Shown: one piece after another, positions 1 to 6,286 of the stretch | Layout: each line of letters starts with the position of its first letter | Position numbering within the stretch: position 1 is the first letter of the stretch | Assembly (NCBI GenBank): GCA_033720815.1 | Contig: JAWWBT010000099.1 | Span: 1 to 9,202 of the forward strand | DNA from: JAWWBS01 sp033720815 | GTDB taxonomy: Bacteria > Pseudomonadota > Gammaproteobacteria > Natronospirales > JAJUFS01 | Direction of reading: 5' to 3' | DNA length: 9,202 bases | Notes under the pieces: generated by a model | What the model was told of the DNA's origin: nothing | The model's input: only the letters and a program-made list of their open reading frames with translations | Databases searched by the model: none | Position numbers and translations under genes: made by a program

Positions 1-758
1 CGCTCGTGGTGATGCAGCACGATATCCAGCGCCTCATCGGGAATCTGCTGGGTCAGCTTCAACACTGAATGACCGTCGCGCGGGTGTTTCTGCACGACCC
101 GATATTCCTTGTCGGTCAGTGCGCCAGGCTTTTCCAGGATGGCCACGGGTGTTCGCGCAAAACCGATGTCATGCAGCAGGGCGCCAAGGCCAACCACCTG
201 CATCTGGTCATGCGAATAGCCGAGATGACGGGCAAAAGCCACCGCGAGGATGGAGGTGTTGAGGCAATGCGCCGCGGCTTCTTCGGTGCGGTTGCGCAGG
301 CTGGTCAGCCACAGCGCAGTATTCACGTTATTGGTGATGGTGGTGACGAGGTCCGAAACCACTGCCTTTGCATCGTCGGTATCGATGCTCTTGCCGAGAC
401 GTGCGTCATCGAAGAAACGAATGACCGAGCCGGTCGACTTCTTGAAGGTCTGCACGGCGCGCTTGATGTTGGTTCGGAAGCTTTCGACCGTGCTGCCGCG
501 AGCATCTGCCGAGGGCTCAGCCCGCTCTGCCCTTTCGGCCTGCCCGTTGCCGGATGCCGCCTCTCGCGCCGCCTGCGGATCAGCGGACTTCTCGTCATCA
601 ATGAAGACGTAATTGCAGGTTTCCCTGAGAGCCTCAAGATCGCTTTCGTTATCAAGCACGAACCCCTGGAAAAGAAACGGGCTTTCGAGCCACGGTCGGT
701 CGAGTTCAGCTACGTACATTCCGAGCTGGACATCGGCAACGTCGATCTTGAGTCGCAT
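1..758 (-). CDS. DUF3391 / HD-GYP domain protein, putative cyclic-di-GMP phosphodiesterase (3' end outside window)
   Basis: Seen: an open frame runs from ATG at 758-756 to the left edge without a stop, giving 252 residues. AGGAG lies 5 nt before the ATG. Residues 1-55 resemble DUF3391 (QLGMYVAELDRPWLESPFLFQGF). Residues 57-90 are an Ala/Glu-rich linker. From about 140 the HD-GYP fold begins: an early His (H164), the HD pair H196-D197 in LLHDIGF, the KPGALT segment, KHP, and LHHHE at the edge. Known: HD-GYP proteins hydrolyse cyclic di-GMP in the cytoplasm with a di- or tri-metal centre, and DUF3391 often precedes them in gammaproteobacteria. Odd: the motif reads HDIGF where HDIGK is usual. 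The GYP signature lies beyond the window, so activity cannot be judged. The gene faces away from its neighbours' operons and probably has its own promoter. The family is fairly sure; catalytic competence is open. Confidence 0.9.
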   Translation of the reverse strand, partial: MRLKIDVADVQLGMYVAELDRPWLESPFLFQGFVLDNESDLEALRETCNYVFIDDEKSADPQAAREAASGNGQAERAERAEPSADARGSTVESFRTNIKRAVQTFKKSTGSVIRFFDDARLGKSIDTDDAKAVVSDLVTTITNNVNTALWLTSLRNRTEEAAAHCLNTSILAVAFARHLGYSHDQMQVVGLGALLHDIGFARTPVAILEKPGALTDKEYRVVQKHPRDGHSVLKLTQQIPDEALDIVLHHHE

Positions 759-799
759 TCGCGCTCCTGCTTACATCAAACGGGGTATTAGTCCCACCA

Positions 800-830
800 A
801 GTATAACCACGACGGCCCGGTATGTGTGAA
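800..830 (-). promoter_or_regulatory. possible promoter of the HD-GYP gene
   Basis: On the minus strand TTCACA (830-825, five of six matches to TTGACA) is followed after 19 bases by TATACT (805-800, five of six matches to TATAAT). It lies about 40 bases before the HD-GYP start and beyond the tRNA terminator, where a promoter is expected. The 19-base spacer is longer than optimal, so this is tentative. Confidence 0.3.
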
Positions 831-871
831 CCGGCAAGCCATGACCCGAATCGCGACAAACCAGGTACCGG

Positions 872-903
872 AAAAACAAAAAGCCCGCTCGATGAGCGGG
901 CTT
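872..903 (-). terminator. intrinsic terminator of the tRNA-Ala/tRNA-Glu operon
   Basis: A perfect 10-bp stem (881-890 with 894-903, GC-rich, core GCCCGCTC/GAGCGGGC) closes a 3-base loop. On the minus strand it is followed by a T-rich tract running to 872. It begins 10 bases after the encoded CCA of tRNA-Glu, so it ends the tRNA transcript before the HD-GYP gene. Confidence 0.93.
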
Positions 904-913
904 CCTGAAAGGA

Positions 914-989
914 TGGCGTCCCCAAGGGGATTCGAACCCCTGTCGCCGCCGTGAAAGGGCGGTGTCCTAGGCCTCTAGACGATGGGGAC
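914..989 (-). tRNA. tRNA-Glu (anticodon UUC)
   Basis: This is a 76-nt cloverleaf read on the minus strand. The acceptor stem GTCCCCA pairs with TGGGGAC, the discriminator base is G, and CCA is encoded at 916-914. The anticodon stem-loop CCGCCCTTTCACGGCGG displays TTC. The T arm is CAGGGGTTCGAATCCCCT. It is nearly identical to E. coli tRNA-Glu as I remember it. It reads GAA and GAG and is a substrate of the GltX encoded in this window. It is the second gene of a two-tRNA transcript. Confidence 0.98.
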
Positions 990-1005
990 GCTGAAAAGCG
1001 TCGAT

Positions 1006-1036
1006 GTGAATGGAAAAATCGGCCTGGTCCATTCAC
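1006..1036 (-). other. hairpin in the spacer between tRNA-Ala and tRNA-Glu
   Basis: In the 56-base spacer, GTGAATGG (1006-1013) and CCATTCAC (1029-1036) form a perfect 8-bp inverted repeat around a 15-base loop. In the precursor RNA it would fold between the two cloverleafs. It lacks a following U run in the transcribed direction, so it is not a terminator. A role in precursor processing is an inference. Confidence 0.6.
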
Positions 1037-1045
1037 TCAATTTCT

Positions 1046-1121
1046 TGGTGGAGCTAGGCGGGATCGAACCGCCGACCTCCTGCATGCCATGCAGGCGCTC
1101 TCCCAGCTGAGCTATAGCCCC
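1046..1121 (-). tRNA. tRNA-Ala (anticodon GGC)
   Basis: This is a 76-nt cloverleaf on the minus strand. The acceptor GGGGCTA pairs with TAGCTCC with one G-U pair, followed by A and the encoded CCA (1048-1046). The anticodon arm CCTGCATGGCATGCAGG displays GGC. The T arm is GGCGGTTCGATCCCGCC. The G-U in the acceptor is at the third position, as in the G3-U70 identity element known for alanyl-tRNA synthetase. It decodes GCC and GCU and is the first gene of the tRNA operon. Confidence 0.98.
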
Positions 1122-1137
1122 CGAAAGAGGAGCGCGA

Positions 1138-1166
1138 ATTCTGAGCGAATATCCCTACCCTGTCAA
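1138..1166 (-). promoter_or_regulatory. sigma70-type promoter of the tRNA operon
   Basis: On the minus strand a consensus -35 TTGACA (1166-1161) is followed by exactly 17 bases and CAGAAT (1143-1138, four of six matches to TATAAT). The tRNA-Ala 5' end lies 16 bases downstream. The stretch between -10 and the tRNA begins with CG-rich sequence, which may be a GC-rich discriminator as in stringently controlled stable-RNA promoters. That regulation is inferred. I see no strong terminator between the metH stop and this promoter, so metH read-through into the tRNAs is possible. Confidence 0.8.
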
Positions 1167-1248
1167 GACCTCGGCGGCCGCAAAATGGCGCTTCCCGGTC
1201 GTTTGGATAATTTCGCAGCAATTCGGCGACGCAATGACGTGCAAGCCC

Positions 1249-4200
1249 TCACCCCACCGCTTCTCGCACATCGGCAGGCGGCTCCGCAGGATCGTCGCGG
1301 AGGCTTGGCGCGAGCCAGCGCGCGGCCTCATCCACCGACATGCCCTTGCGCCGGGCATAGTCTTCCAGCTGGTCGCGGCCGATTGCGCCGACACCGAAAT
1401 AGCGTGAATCCGGGTGACTGAAATAGAAACCACTGACCGACGGCGCCGGCGTCATGGCGTAGGACTCTGTCAGGCGCATCCCGGTCGCGGCCTCGATATC
1501 CAGCCAGTCCCAGAGCTCGCCTTTCTCCGTGTGTTCCGGGCATGCAGGATACCCGGGCGCCGGGCGGATCCCGCGATACTTCTCACGAATCAGCGCGGTA
1601 TTGTCGAGGCCTTCGCCCGCGGCATAGCCCCAGAGTTCGCGCCGAACCTTCGCGTGCAACCACTCGGCTGCCGCCTCGGCAAGCCGGTCGGCCAGCGCCT
1701 GGAGGAGGATGGCGTCGTAGTCTTCATTGTCCGCCTTCAGTTTCGCGGCAATCTGGTCGGCCTCAGGCCCCGCCGTAACCGCAAAACCACCGAACCAGTC
1801 TTCATCCGAAGAAATGAAATCCGCCAGGCACAGGTTCGGCTTGCCTGCCGGACGCTCTGACTGCTGGCGCAGGAAACGGAATACCCGCTCGACACCGCCG
1901 CTGCTATCCAGCACGGCAATATCATCAAGGCCGTCACGTCGCGCCGGAAGGATGCCGACCACACCACGCGGTCGCAGCCAGCGCTCCTGTTCGATGCGAT
2001 CGAGCATCGCGTTCGCATCGCTCAGCAGGCTGTAGGCCGCCTCACCTTTCTCCGGGTCATCGAGAATCTTCGGGTATGAACCCTTCAGCTCCCAGGTATG
2101 AAAAAACGGCGTCCAGTCGATGTACTCGCGCAGTTCGCTGACGGGGATATCGTCAAACACATGACGACCCGGATGTTCGGGCGTCGGTGGTGTGTAGTCC
2201 TGCCAATCCAGCTGCAGTGCATTCTTCCTTGCCGACTCGATGTCCAGCAGTGCTGCGACCGGCTTTCGTTTCGCGTGGCGTTCACGCACTGCGGCGTGTT
2301 CGGTATCGAGTTCCGCACCTGCCTTTTCATCACCGAGCAGTCGAGCAACAGCATGTACCGAACGCGAGGCATCCTTCACCCAGTGAACCGGGCCGGAATA
2401 GGCTGGATCAATCTTCACTGCGGTGTGGCTCGGCGATGTCGTCGCACCACCGATCATCAATGGAATAGCGAAACCGCGACGTTCCATTTCTGCCGCAACA
2501 TTCACCATTTCGTCCAGCGATGGCGTAATCAGGCCGCTAAGGCCGACGATATCGACCTCTTGTTCGATGGCGGTGTCGAGGATCTTCTGCATCGGCACCA
2601 TCACGCCGAGGTTGATGACTTCATAGTTGTTGCACTGGAGCACGACGTCGACGATGTTCTTGCCGATGTCGTGCACATCGCCCTTCACCGTCGCGAGCAG
2701 GATCTTTCCTTTCGCGCGAGTATCTCCCGCCTTTTCCTTTTCTGCCTCGATATACGGGATCAGCCAGGCGACTGCCTTCTTCATCACGCGCGCGGATTTC
2801 ACAACCTGGGGCAGGAACATCTTGCCGGCACCGAACAGGTCGCCGACCACGTTCATGCCATCCATCAGTGGCCCTTCAATGACGTGTATGGGCTTGTCTG
2901 CCTGCTGTCTTGCCTCCTCGACATCTTCTTCGACGTAATCGGCAATGCCATGTACCAATGCATGCTCCAGGCGCTTTTCCACTGGTGCCTCTCGCCACGC
3001 CAGGCGATCACCCTCTTCCTGCTGTTGCGAAGTGAACCGGTCCGCAACGTCCACCAGGCGCTCGGTGCTATCAGCACGACGATTCAGGATCACGTCCTCG
3101 ACGCGCTCGCGCAGGTCCGTCTCGATATCCTCGTATACCGCAAGCTGGCCGGCATTCACGATCGCCATGCTCAGGCCATTACGAATGGCGTGATAGAGAA
3201 AGACGGAATGCATTGCCTCGCGAACCGGGTCATTACCCCGGAAGGAGAACGACACGTTGGAAAGCCCGCCGCTGGTCAGTGCGTGCGGACACTCGCGGCG
3301 AATGTCGCCAACGGCTTCGATATAGGCATTGGCGTAATCATTGTGTTCCTCGATACCGGTGGCCACCGCGAAGATGTTCGGATCGAAGATGATGTCTTCC
3401 GGCGGGAAGCCGATGCCGGTCAACAGGCCGTAGGCTCGCTTGCAGATCCTCACTTTCTCTTCACGCGACTCGGCCTGTCCGTGCTCGTCGAACGCCATGA
3501 CCACGACCGCGGCACCGTAATGCAGGACCTTGCGTGCGTGATCAAGGAATTCGCCTTCACCTTCCTTCAGCGAAATCGAATTGACCACGCCCTTGCCCTG
3601 GATACATTTCAGGCCGGCTTCAATGATTTCCCAGCGCGATGAATCAATCATCACCGGCACACGTGCAATATCCGGCTCGGCAGCGATGAGGTTGAGGAAT
3701 TTACGCATCGCTTCGACACCGTCGAGCATGCCGTCATCCATGTTCACGTCGATCATTTGCGCGCCATTCTCGACCTGCTGGCGCGCCACCTCGACGGCCG
3801 TATCGTAGTCACCTGCCTCGATGAGCTTGCGGAACCTGGCCGAACCAGTCACGTTCGTGCGTTCGCCAATATTGACGAACAATGAATCGTCATCGATGTT
3901 CAGCGCCTCGAGGCCGGACAGGCGCGTCTTCACCGACAACGCAGGTATGCTTCGTGGTGCCTTACCGGCGACCGCATTCACGATCTGTCGCATGTGCTCC
4001 GGTTCGGTGCCACAACAGCCGCCGATGATATTGATCAGTCCGGCGTCGGCCCATTCAGCGAGCTGCCCTGCCATCTTTTCCGGTGATTCATCGTAGTCGC
4101 CGAACTCGTTCGGCAATCCCGCATTCGGATGCGCACTGACGTGGCAATCGGCAATGCGCGCAAGCTCTGCAACATACGGACGCAACTGCTCCGCACCGAG

Positions 4201-4932
4201 CGCGCAATTCAGCCCTATGGAAAGTGGCTTCGCGTGTCGCACGGAATTCCAGAACGCCTCGGGCGTCTGGCCGGACAGCGTTCGACCGGAGGCATCGGTG
4301 ATCGTTGCGGAAATCATGACCGGCACGCGCTCGCCACGCTCGCCGAAGACCTGCTCGATAGCGTAAAGCGCCGCCTTGCAGTTCAAGGTATCGAATACCG
4401 TTTCGACCATCAGCAGGTCGCTGCCGCCTTCGAGCAGCGCCGTGGCCGACTCACGGTAATCCGCCACCAACGTATCAAAGTCGATTTTCCGGATACCCGG
4501 GTTGTTTACATCGGGCGATAGTGACGCGGTCTGGTTGGTCGGGCCCAGCACGCCGCAGACGAATCGCGGCCTGTCCGGCGTCTTCGCCGTCCACGCATCC
4601 GCTGCCTCTCGCGCAATGCGCGCCGACTCGAAGTTGATCTCGGCGGTGAATTCCTCGGTGGCGTAATCGCGTTGCGAAGTACGCGTCGAATTGAAGGAAT
4701 TCGTTTCTATGATGTCGCAACCGGCGGCAAGGTAATCCTCGTGGATTTTCCTGACCATGTCCGGCTGCGTCAGGCACAGCAAGTCGTTATTTCCCTTCAG
4801 GTCGTGCGAATGATCCGCGAACCGTTCACCACGAAACTCCTGTTCGGACAGATTCAGCCGCTGGATCATGGTGCCGGTAGCACCATCCAGTACAAGGATG
4901 CGCTGTTGAAGCAGCGATCGAAGCTCAGGCAT
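1249..4932 (-). CDS. metH: cobalamin-dependent methionine synthase MetH
   Basis: MetH transfers the methyl group of 5-methyltetrahydrofolate to homocysteine through methylcobalamin, giving methionine and tetrahydrofolate in the cytoplasm. Translation gives 1227 aa, which I recall as the E. coli length. All modules are visible: the homocysteine domain with zinc ligands Cys243 (GLNCALG) and Cys306-Cys307 (GGCCGTE); the folate domain (about 350-620, NIGERTN, FDPN); the helical cap (about 640-730, FLPQVVKSARVMKKAV); the B12 domain with GDVHDIGKN (axial ligand His754), GLSGLITPS and GGATTS; and the SAM-binding reactivation domain (about 900-1227, RPAPGYPACPEHTEK, DYARRKGMS). The ATG at 4932 was chosen over an in-frame start 15 codons upstream because it gives the E. 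coli-like N terminus MPELRSLL and LDGATGTM. It overlaps the metF stop by 8 bases, so translation is probably coupled to metF. An AGGA lies 11 nt upstream, a weak site. No riboswitch is seen inside the operon. Confidence 0.98.
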   Translation of the reverse strand: MPELRSLLQQRILVLDGATGTMIQRLNLSEQEFRGERFADHSHDLKGNNDLLCLTQPDMVRKIHEDYLAAGCDIIETNSFNSTRTSQRDYATEEFTAEINFESARIAREAADAWTAKTPDRPRFVCGVLGPTNQTASLSPDVNNPGIRKIDFDTLVADYRESATALLEGGSDLLMVETVFDTLNCKAALYAIEQVFGERGERVPVMISATITDASGRTLSGQTPEAFWNSVRHAKPLSIGLNCALGAEQLRPYVAELARIADCHVSAHPNAGLPNEFGDYDESPEKMAGQLAEWADAGLINIIGGCCGTEPEHMRQIVNAVAGKAPRSIPALSVKTRLSGLEALNIDDDSLFVNIGERTNVTGSARFRKLIEAGDYDTAVEVARQQVENGAQMIDVNMDDGMLDGVEAMRKFLNLIAAEPDIARVPVMIDSSRWEIIEAGLKCIQGKGVVNSISLKEGEGEFLDHARKVLHYGAAVVVMAFDEHGQAESREEKVRICKRAYGLLTGIGFPPEDIIFDPNIFAVATGIEEHNDYANAYIEAVGDIRRECPHALTSGGLSNVSFSFRGNDPVREAMHSVFLYHAIRNGLSMAIVNAGQLAVYEDIETDLRERVEDVILNRRADSTERLVDVADRFTSQQQEEGDRLAWREAPVEKRLEHALVHGIADYVEEDVEEARQQADKPIHVIEGPLMDGMNVVGDLFGAGKMFLPQVVKSARVMKKAVAWLIPYIEAEKEKAGDTRAKGKILLATVKGDVHDIGKNIVDVVLQCNNYEVINLGVMVPMQKILDTAIEQEVDIVGLSGLITPSLDEMVNVAAEMERRGFAIPLMIGGATTSPSHTAVKIDPAYSGPVHWVKDASRSVHAVARLLGDEKAGAELDTEHAAVRERHAKRKPVAALLDIESARKNALQLDWQDYTPPTPEHPGRHVFDDIPVSELREYIDWTPFFHTWELKGSYPKILDDPEKGEAAYSLLSDANAMLDRIEQERWLRPRGVVGILPARRDGLDDIAVLDSSGGVERVFRFLRQQSERPAGKPNLCLADFISSDEDWFGGFAVTAGPEADQIAAKLKADNEDYDAILLQALADRLAEAAAEWLHAKVRRELWGYAAGEGLDNTALIREKYRGIRPAPGYPACPEHTEKGELWDWLDIEAATGMRLTESYAMTPAPSVSGFYFSHPDSRYFGVGAIGRDQLEDYARRKGMSVDEAARWLAPSLRDDPAEPPADVREAVG

Positions 4933-5890
4933 GCGTAGCGAGTTCCTGGCCGTATCGTTGCGGAAGCCTGGCAGCATGAGGACGCAAGCCCAACATGCGG
5001 CAGATACAGGATGTCAGCTCGGCACGATTCAGCGTGTAGAAATGGAAATCCTGCACGCCTTCCAGCGCCAGCGCATGGCATAACTCGACAGCAACACTCG
5101 CGGCAACCAGCTGCCGCGTTTCCGGCTCATCATCGAGTCCGGCGAACAACCTTTCCAGCCATACCGGAACCGCCGCGCCACACATCTCGCTGAATTTCAC
5201 GACCGTGCCGAAATTCGTCACTGGGAGGATGCCGGGAACCAATGGCGCGTCGATGCCCGCTGCCGCAGCGCGATCACGAAAGCGAAGAAAGCTTTCCACA
5301 TCAAAGAAATACTGCGTGATTGCACGCGAGGCACCCGAGTCGATCTTGCGTTTCAGGTTGTCGATATCCGCCTGCGGATCCGTCGCATCCGGATGCACCT
5401 CCGGATGACAGGCAACACTGATATCGAAATCGGCGATCGATTTCAGGTCGGCCACCAGCTCGGCGGCGTTCCGATAACCCTTCGGGTGCGGCTGGAAGTT
5501 CCGCCCGTCTGGCGGGTCGCCGCGCAGTGCCACCAGGCTGCGGATACCGTTTTCCCAGTAATCCTCGGCGATCGCACGGATCTCGTCGCGGGAGGCATTC
5601 ACGCAGGTCAGGTGCGCCGTGGGTTCCAGGTCCGTTTCCGAACGAATACGGCAAACGGTGCGATGCGTGCGCTCACGCGTCGAACCGCCCGCACCGTAAG
5701 TCACGGAAACGAACTCGGGGTAGAAAGGCGCCAGTCGCTCGATGGATTGCCAAAGCGTCCGTTCCATCTTCTCCGTCTTCGGGGGGAAGAACTCGAAGGA
5801 GACGTTCGGAACAGGCAGTGCGGCAAACCGCGCTGGCGAAGCGGCCGGAATGCTTCCGGCCAGGGGGGATTCAATATCGATACGGCCCAT
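4925..5890 (-). CDS. metF: 5,10-methylenetetrahydrofolate reductase MetF
   Basis: MetF is the FAD enzyme that reduces 5,10-methylenetetrahydrofolate to 5-methyltetrahydrofolate, the methyl donor for the MetH encoded next to it. The 321-aa product aligns through its length with E. coli MetF (296 aa as I recall). It has VSFEFFPPKTE with the catalytic Glu at residue 33, FVSVTYGAGGS, HLTC, ALRGDPP with Asp125, FDISVACHPEVHP, RAITQYFFD, PGILPV and DFHFYTLNRAE. The start is firm: GGAGG lies 4 nt before ATG 5890, a TAA stands in frame 15 bases upstream, and the next Met would lose the catalytic Glu. The extra length is partly a 5-residue longer N terminus and mostly about 17 residues at the C terminus (ARLPQRYGQELATHA end). 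That tail overlaps the metH start. It is the first gene of a metF-metH operon. Confidence 0.97.
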   Translation of the reverse strand: MGRIDIESPLAGSIPAASPARFAALPVPNVSFEFFPPKTEKMERTLWQSIERLAPFYPEFVSVTYGAGGSTRERTHRTVCRIRSETDLEPTAHLTCVNASRDEIRAIAEDYWENGIRSLVALRGDPPDGRNFQPHPKGYRNAAELVADLKSIADFDISVACHPEVHPDATDPQADIDNLKRKIDSGASRAITQYFFDVESFLRFRDRAAAAGIDAPLVPGILPVTNFGTVVKFSEMCGAAVPVWLERLFAGLDDEPETRQLVAASVAVELCHALALEGVQDFHFYTLNRAELTSCICRMLGLRPHAARLPQRYGQELATHA

Positions 5891-5998
5891 GTGGCCTCCA
5901 ACGCTTTACAGTATTCCACTCCCTGCAAGGAGTGCCGCCCTGAAGTTGTCACTTAAACGGCGGTGATCGGAAGCGCTGGATTGTTTCAGGCGGGCATG
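5891..5998 (-). promoter_or_regulatory. metF leader with two abutting hairpins
   Basis: This is the 108-base stretch between the upstream terminator and the metF ATG. In minus-strand RNA two hairpins abut. The first has outer stem CCGCC/GGCGG (5959-5963 with 5935-5939) and inner AAGT/ACTT (5951-5954 with 5943-5946). The second is CACTCC-TTGCAG-GGAGTG (5929-5934 with 5917-5922). Neither has a U run after it, so neither is a terminator. The ribosome-binding GGAGG lies outside both. I could not recognise a convincing promoter, a MetJ box, or a SAM or SAH riboswitch core, although a promoter must be here or further upstream. Confidence 0.45.
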
Positions 5999-6044
5999 AA
6001 AAAACCCGTTCCAGCCAGCGTTTCCACGAAGGCCAAAACAGGTT
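5999..6044 (-). terminator. probable intrinsic terminator of gltX
   Basis: In minus-strand RNA the arms at 6031-6044 and 6003-6016 form a 14-bp stem with no mismatch if G-U pairs are allowed. The 14-nt loop holds a further CGU/ACG stem closed on a GGAA tetraloop. Six U residues follow (6004-5999, the first two within the stem). In the plus-strand RNA several G-U pairs become A-C mismatches, so the structure is specific to the minus direction. It is 243 bases past the gltX stop. It could also act as a conditional barrier before metF, but no alternative structure is evident. Confidence 0.75.
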
Positions 6045-6060
6045 TCTCGGAAGACCCGCT

Positions 6061-6286
6061 TTAGCCGTATTTATAGAGCGCCCGCAAGCTGTGCATCAAA
6101 TCGGCGCTTGGTTCCAGTGTATGACAACGGATAGCGATGTCAACCATCGCAGCCAGCTGCGCAGCTGGAGCGTAACAAGCGTAGCCAGGACAAGGCGCTT
6201 TTCGCGGCGGACGCGGAGCGTACACGAAGTACGTGAGCACTCCGCCGCGAAAAGCAACGCCGTCATGGCAAGCGCAGTAGCTCCCG
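6061..6286. repeat. composite palindromic intergenic repeat
   Basis: Nearly the whole stretch is inverted repeats. AGCGCC (6078-6083) pairs with GGCGCT (about 6102-6107). CGATG-TCAAC-CATCG lies at 6135-6149. CCAGCTGCGCAGCTGG (6153-6168) is a perfect 16-bp palindrome. The main element has perfect 15-bp arms (6197-6211 and 6241-6255, core TCGCGGCGGA/TCCGCCGCGA), flanked by near-matching outer arms GCCAGGAC (6184-6191) and GTCATGGC (6262-6269), and holds an inner CGTAC-ACGAA-GTACG hairpin. GGAGC at 6167 and GCTCC at 6284 may be its ends. It stops 2 bases from the gltX stop codon. It resembles the long palindromes found between genes in several gammaproteobacteria, but only one copy is in the window, so copy number is inferred. 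No credible gene lies here. Confidence 0.7.

Noticed and set aside
69..791. Plus-strand open frame of 240 codons at the left edge
   Set aside because: It is antisense to the HD-GYP gene, which has clear motifs and a ribosome-binding site on the minus strand.
2098..3642. Plus-strand open frame of 514 codons
   Set aside because: It lies wholly opposite metH, whose protein is intact with every domain. Long antisense frames are common in GC-rich genes with strong codon bias, and the translation has no family motif.
5941..5954. Possible MetR site in the metF leader (TGAAGTTGTCA)
   Set aside because: The spacing and bases do not fit the TGAA-N5-TTCA pattern, and the same bases are better explained as one of the leader stems.
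5891..6060. SAH, SAM or cobalamin riboswitch before metF
   Set aside because: I looked for the conserved cores on the minus strand and found none. The stems present are small and do not form the known pseudoknots.
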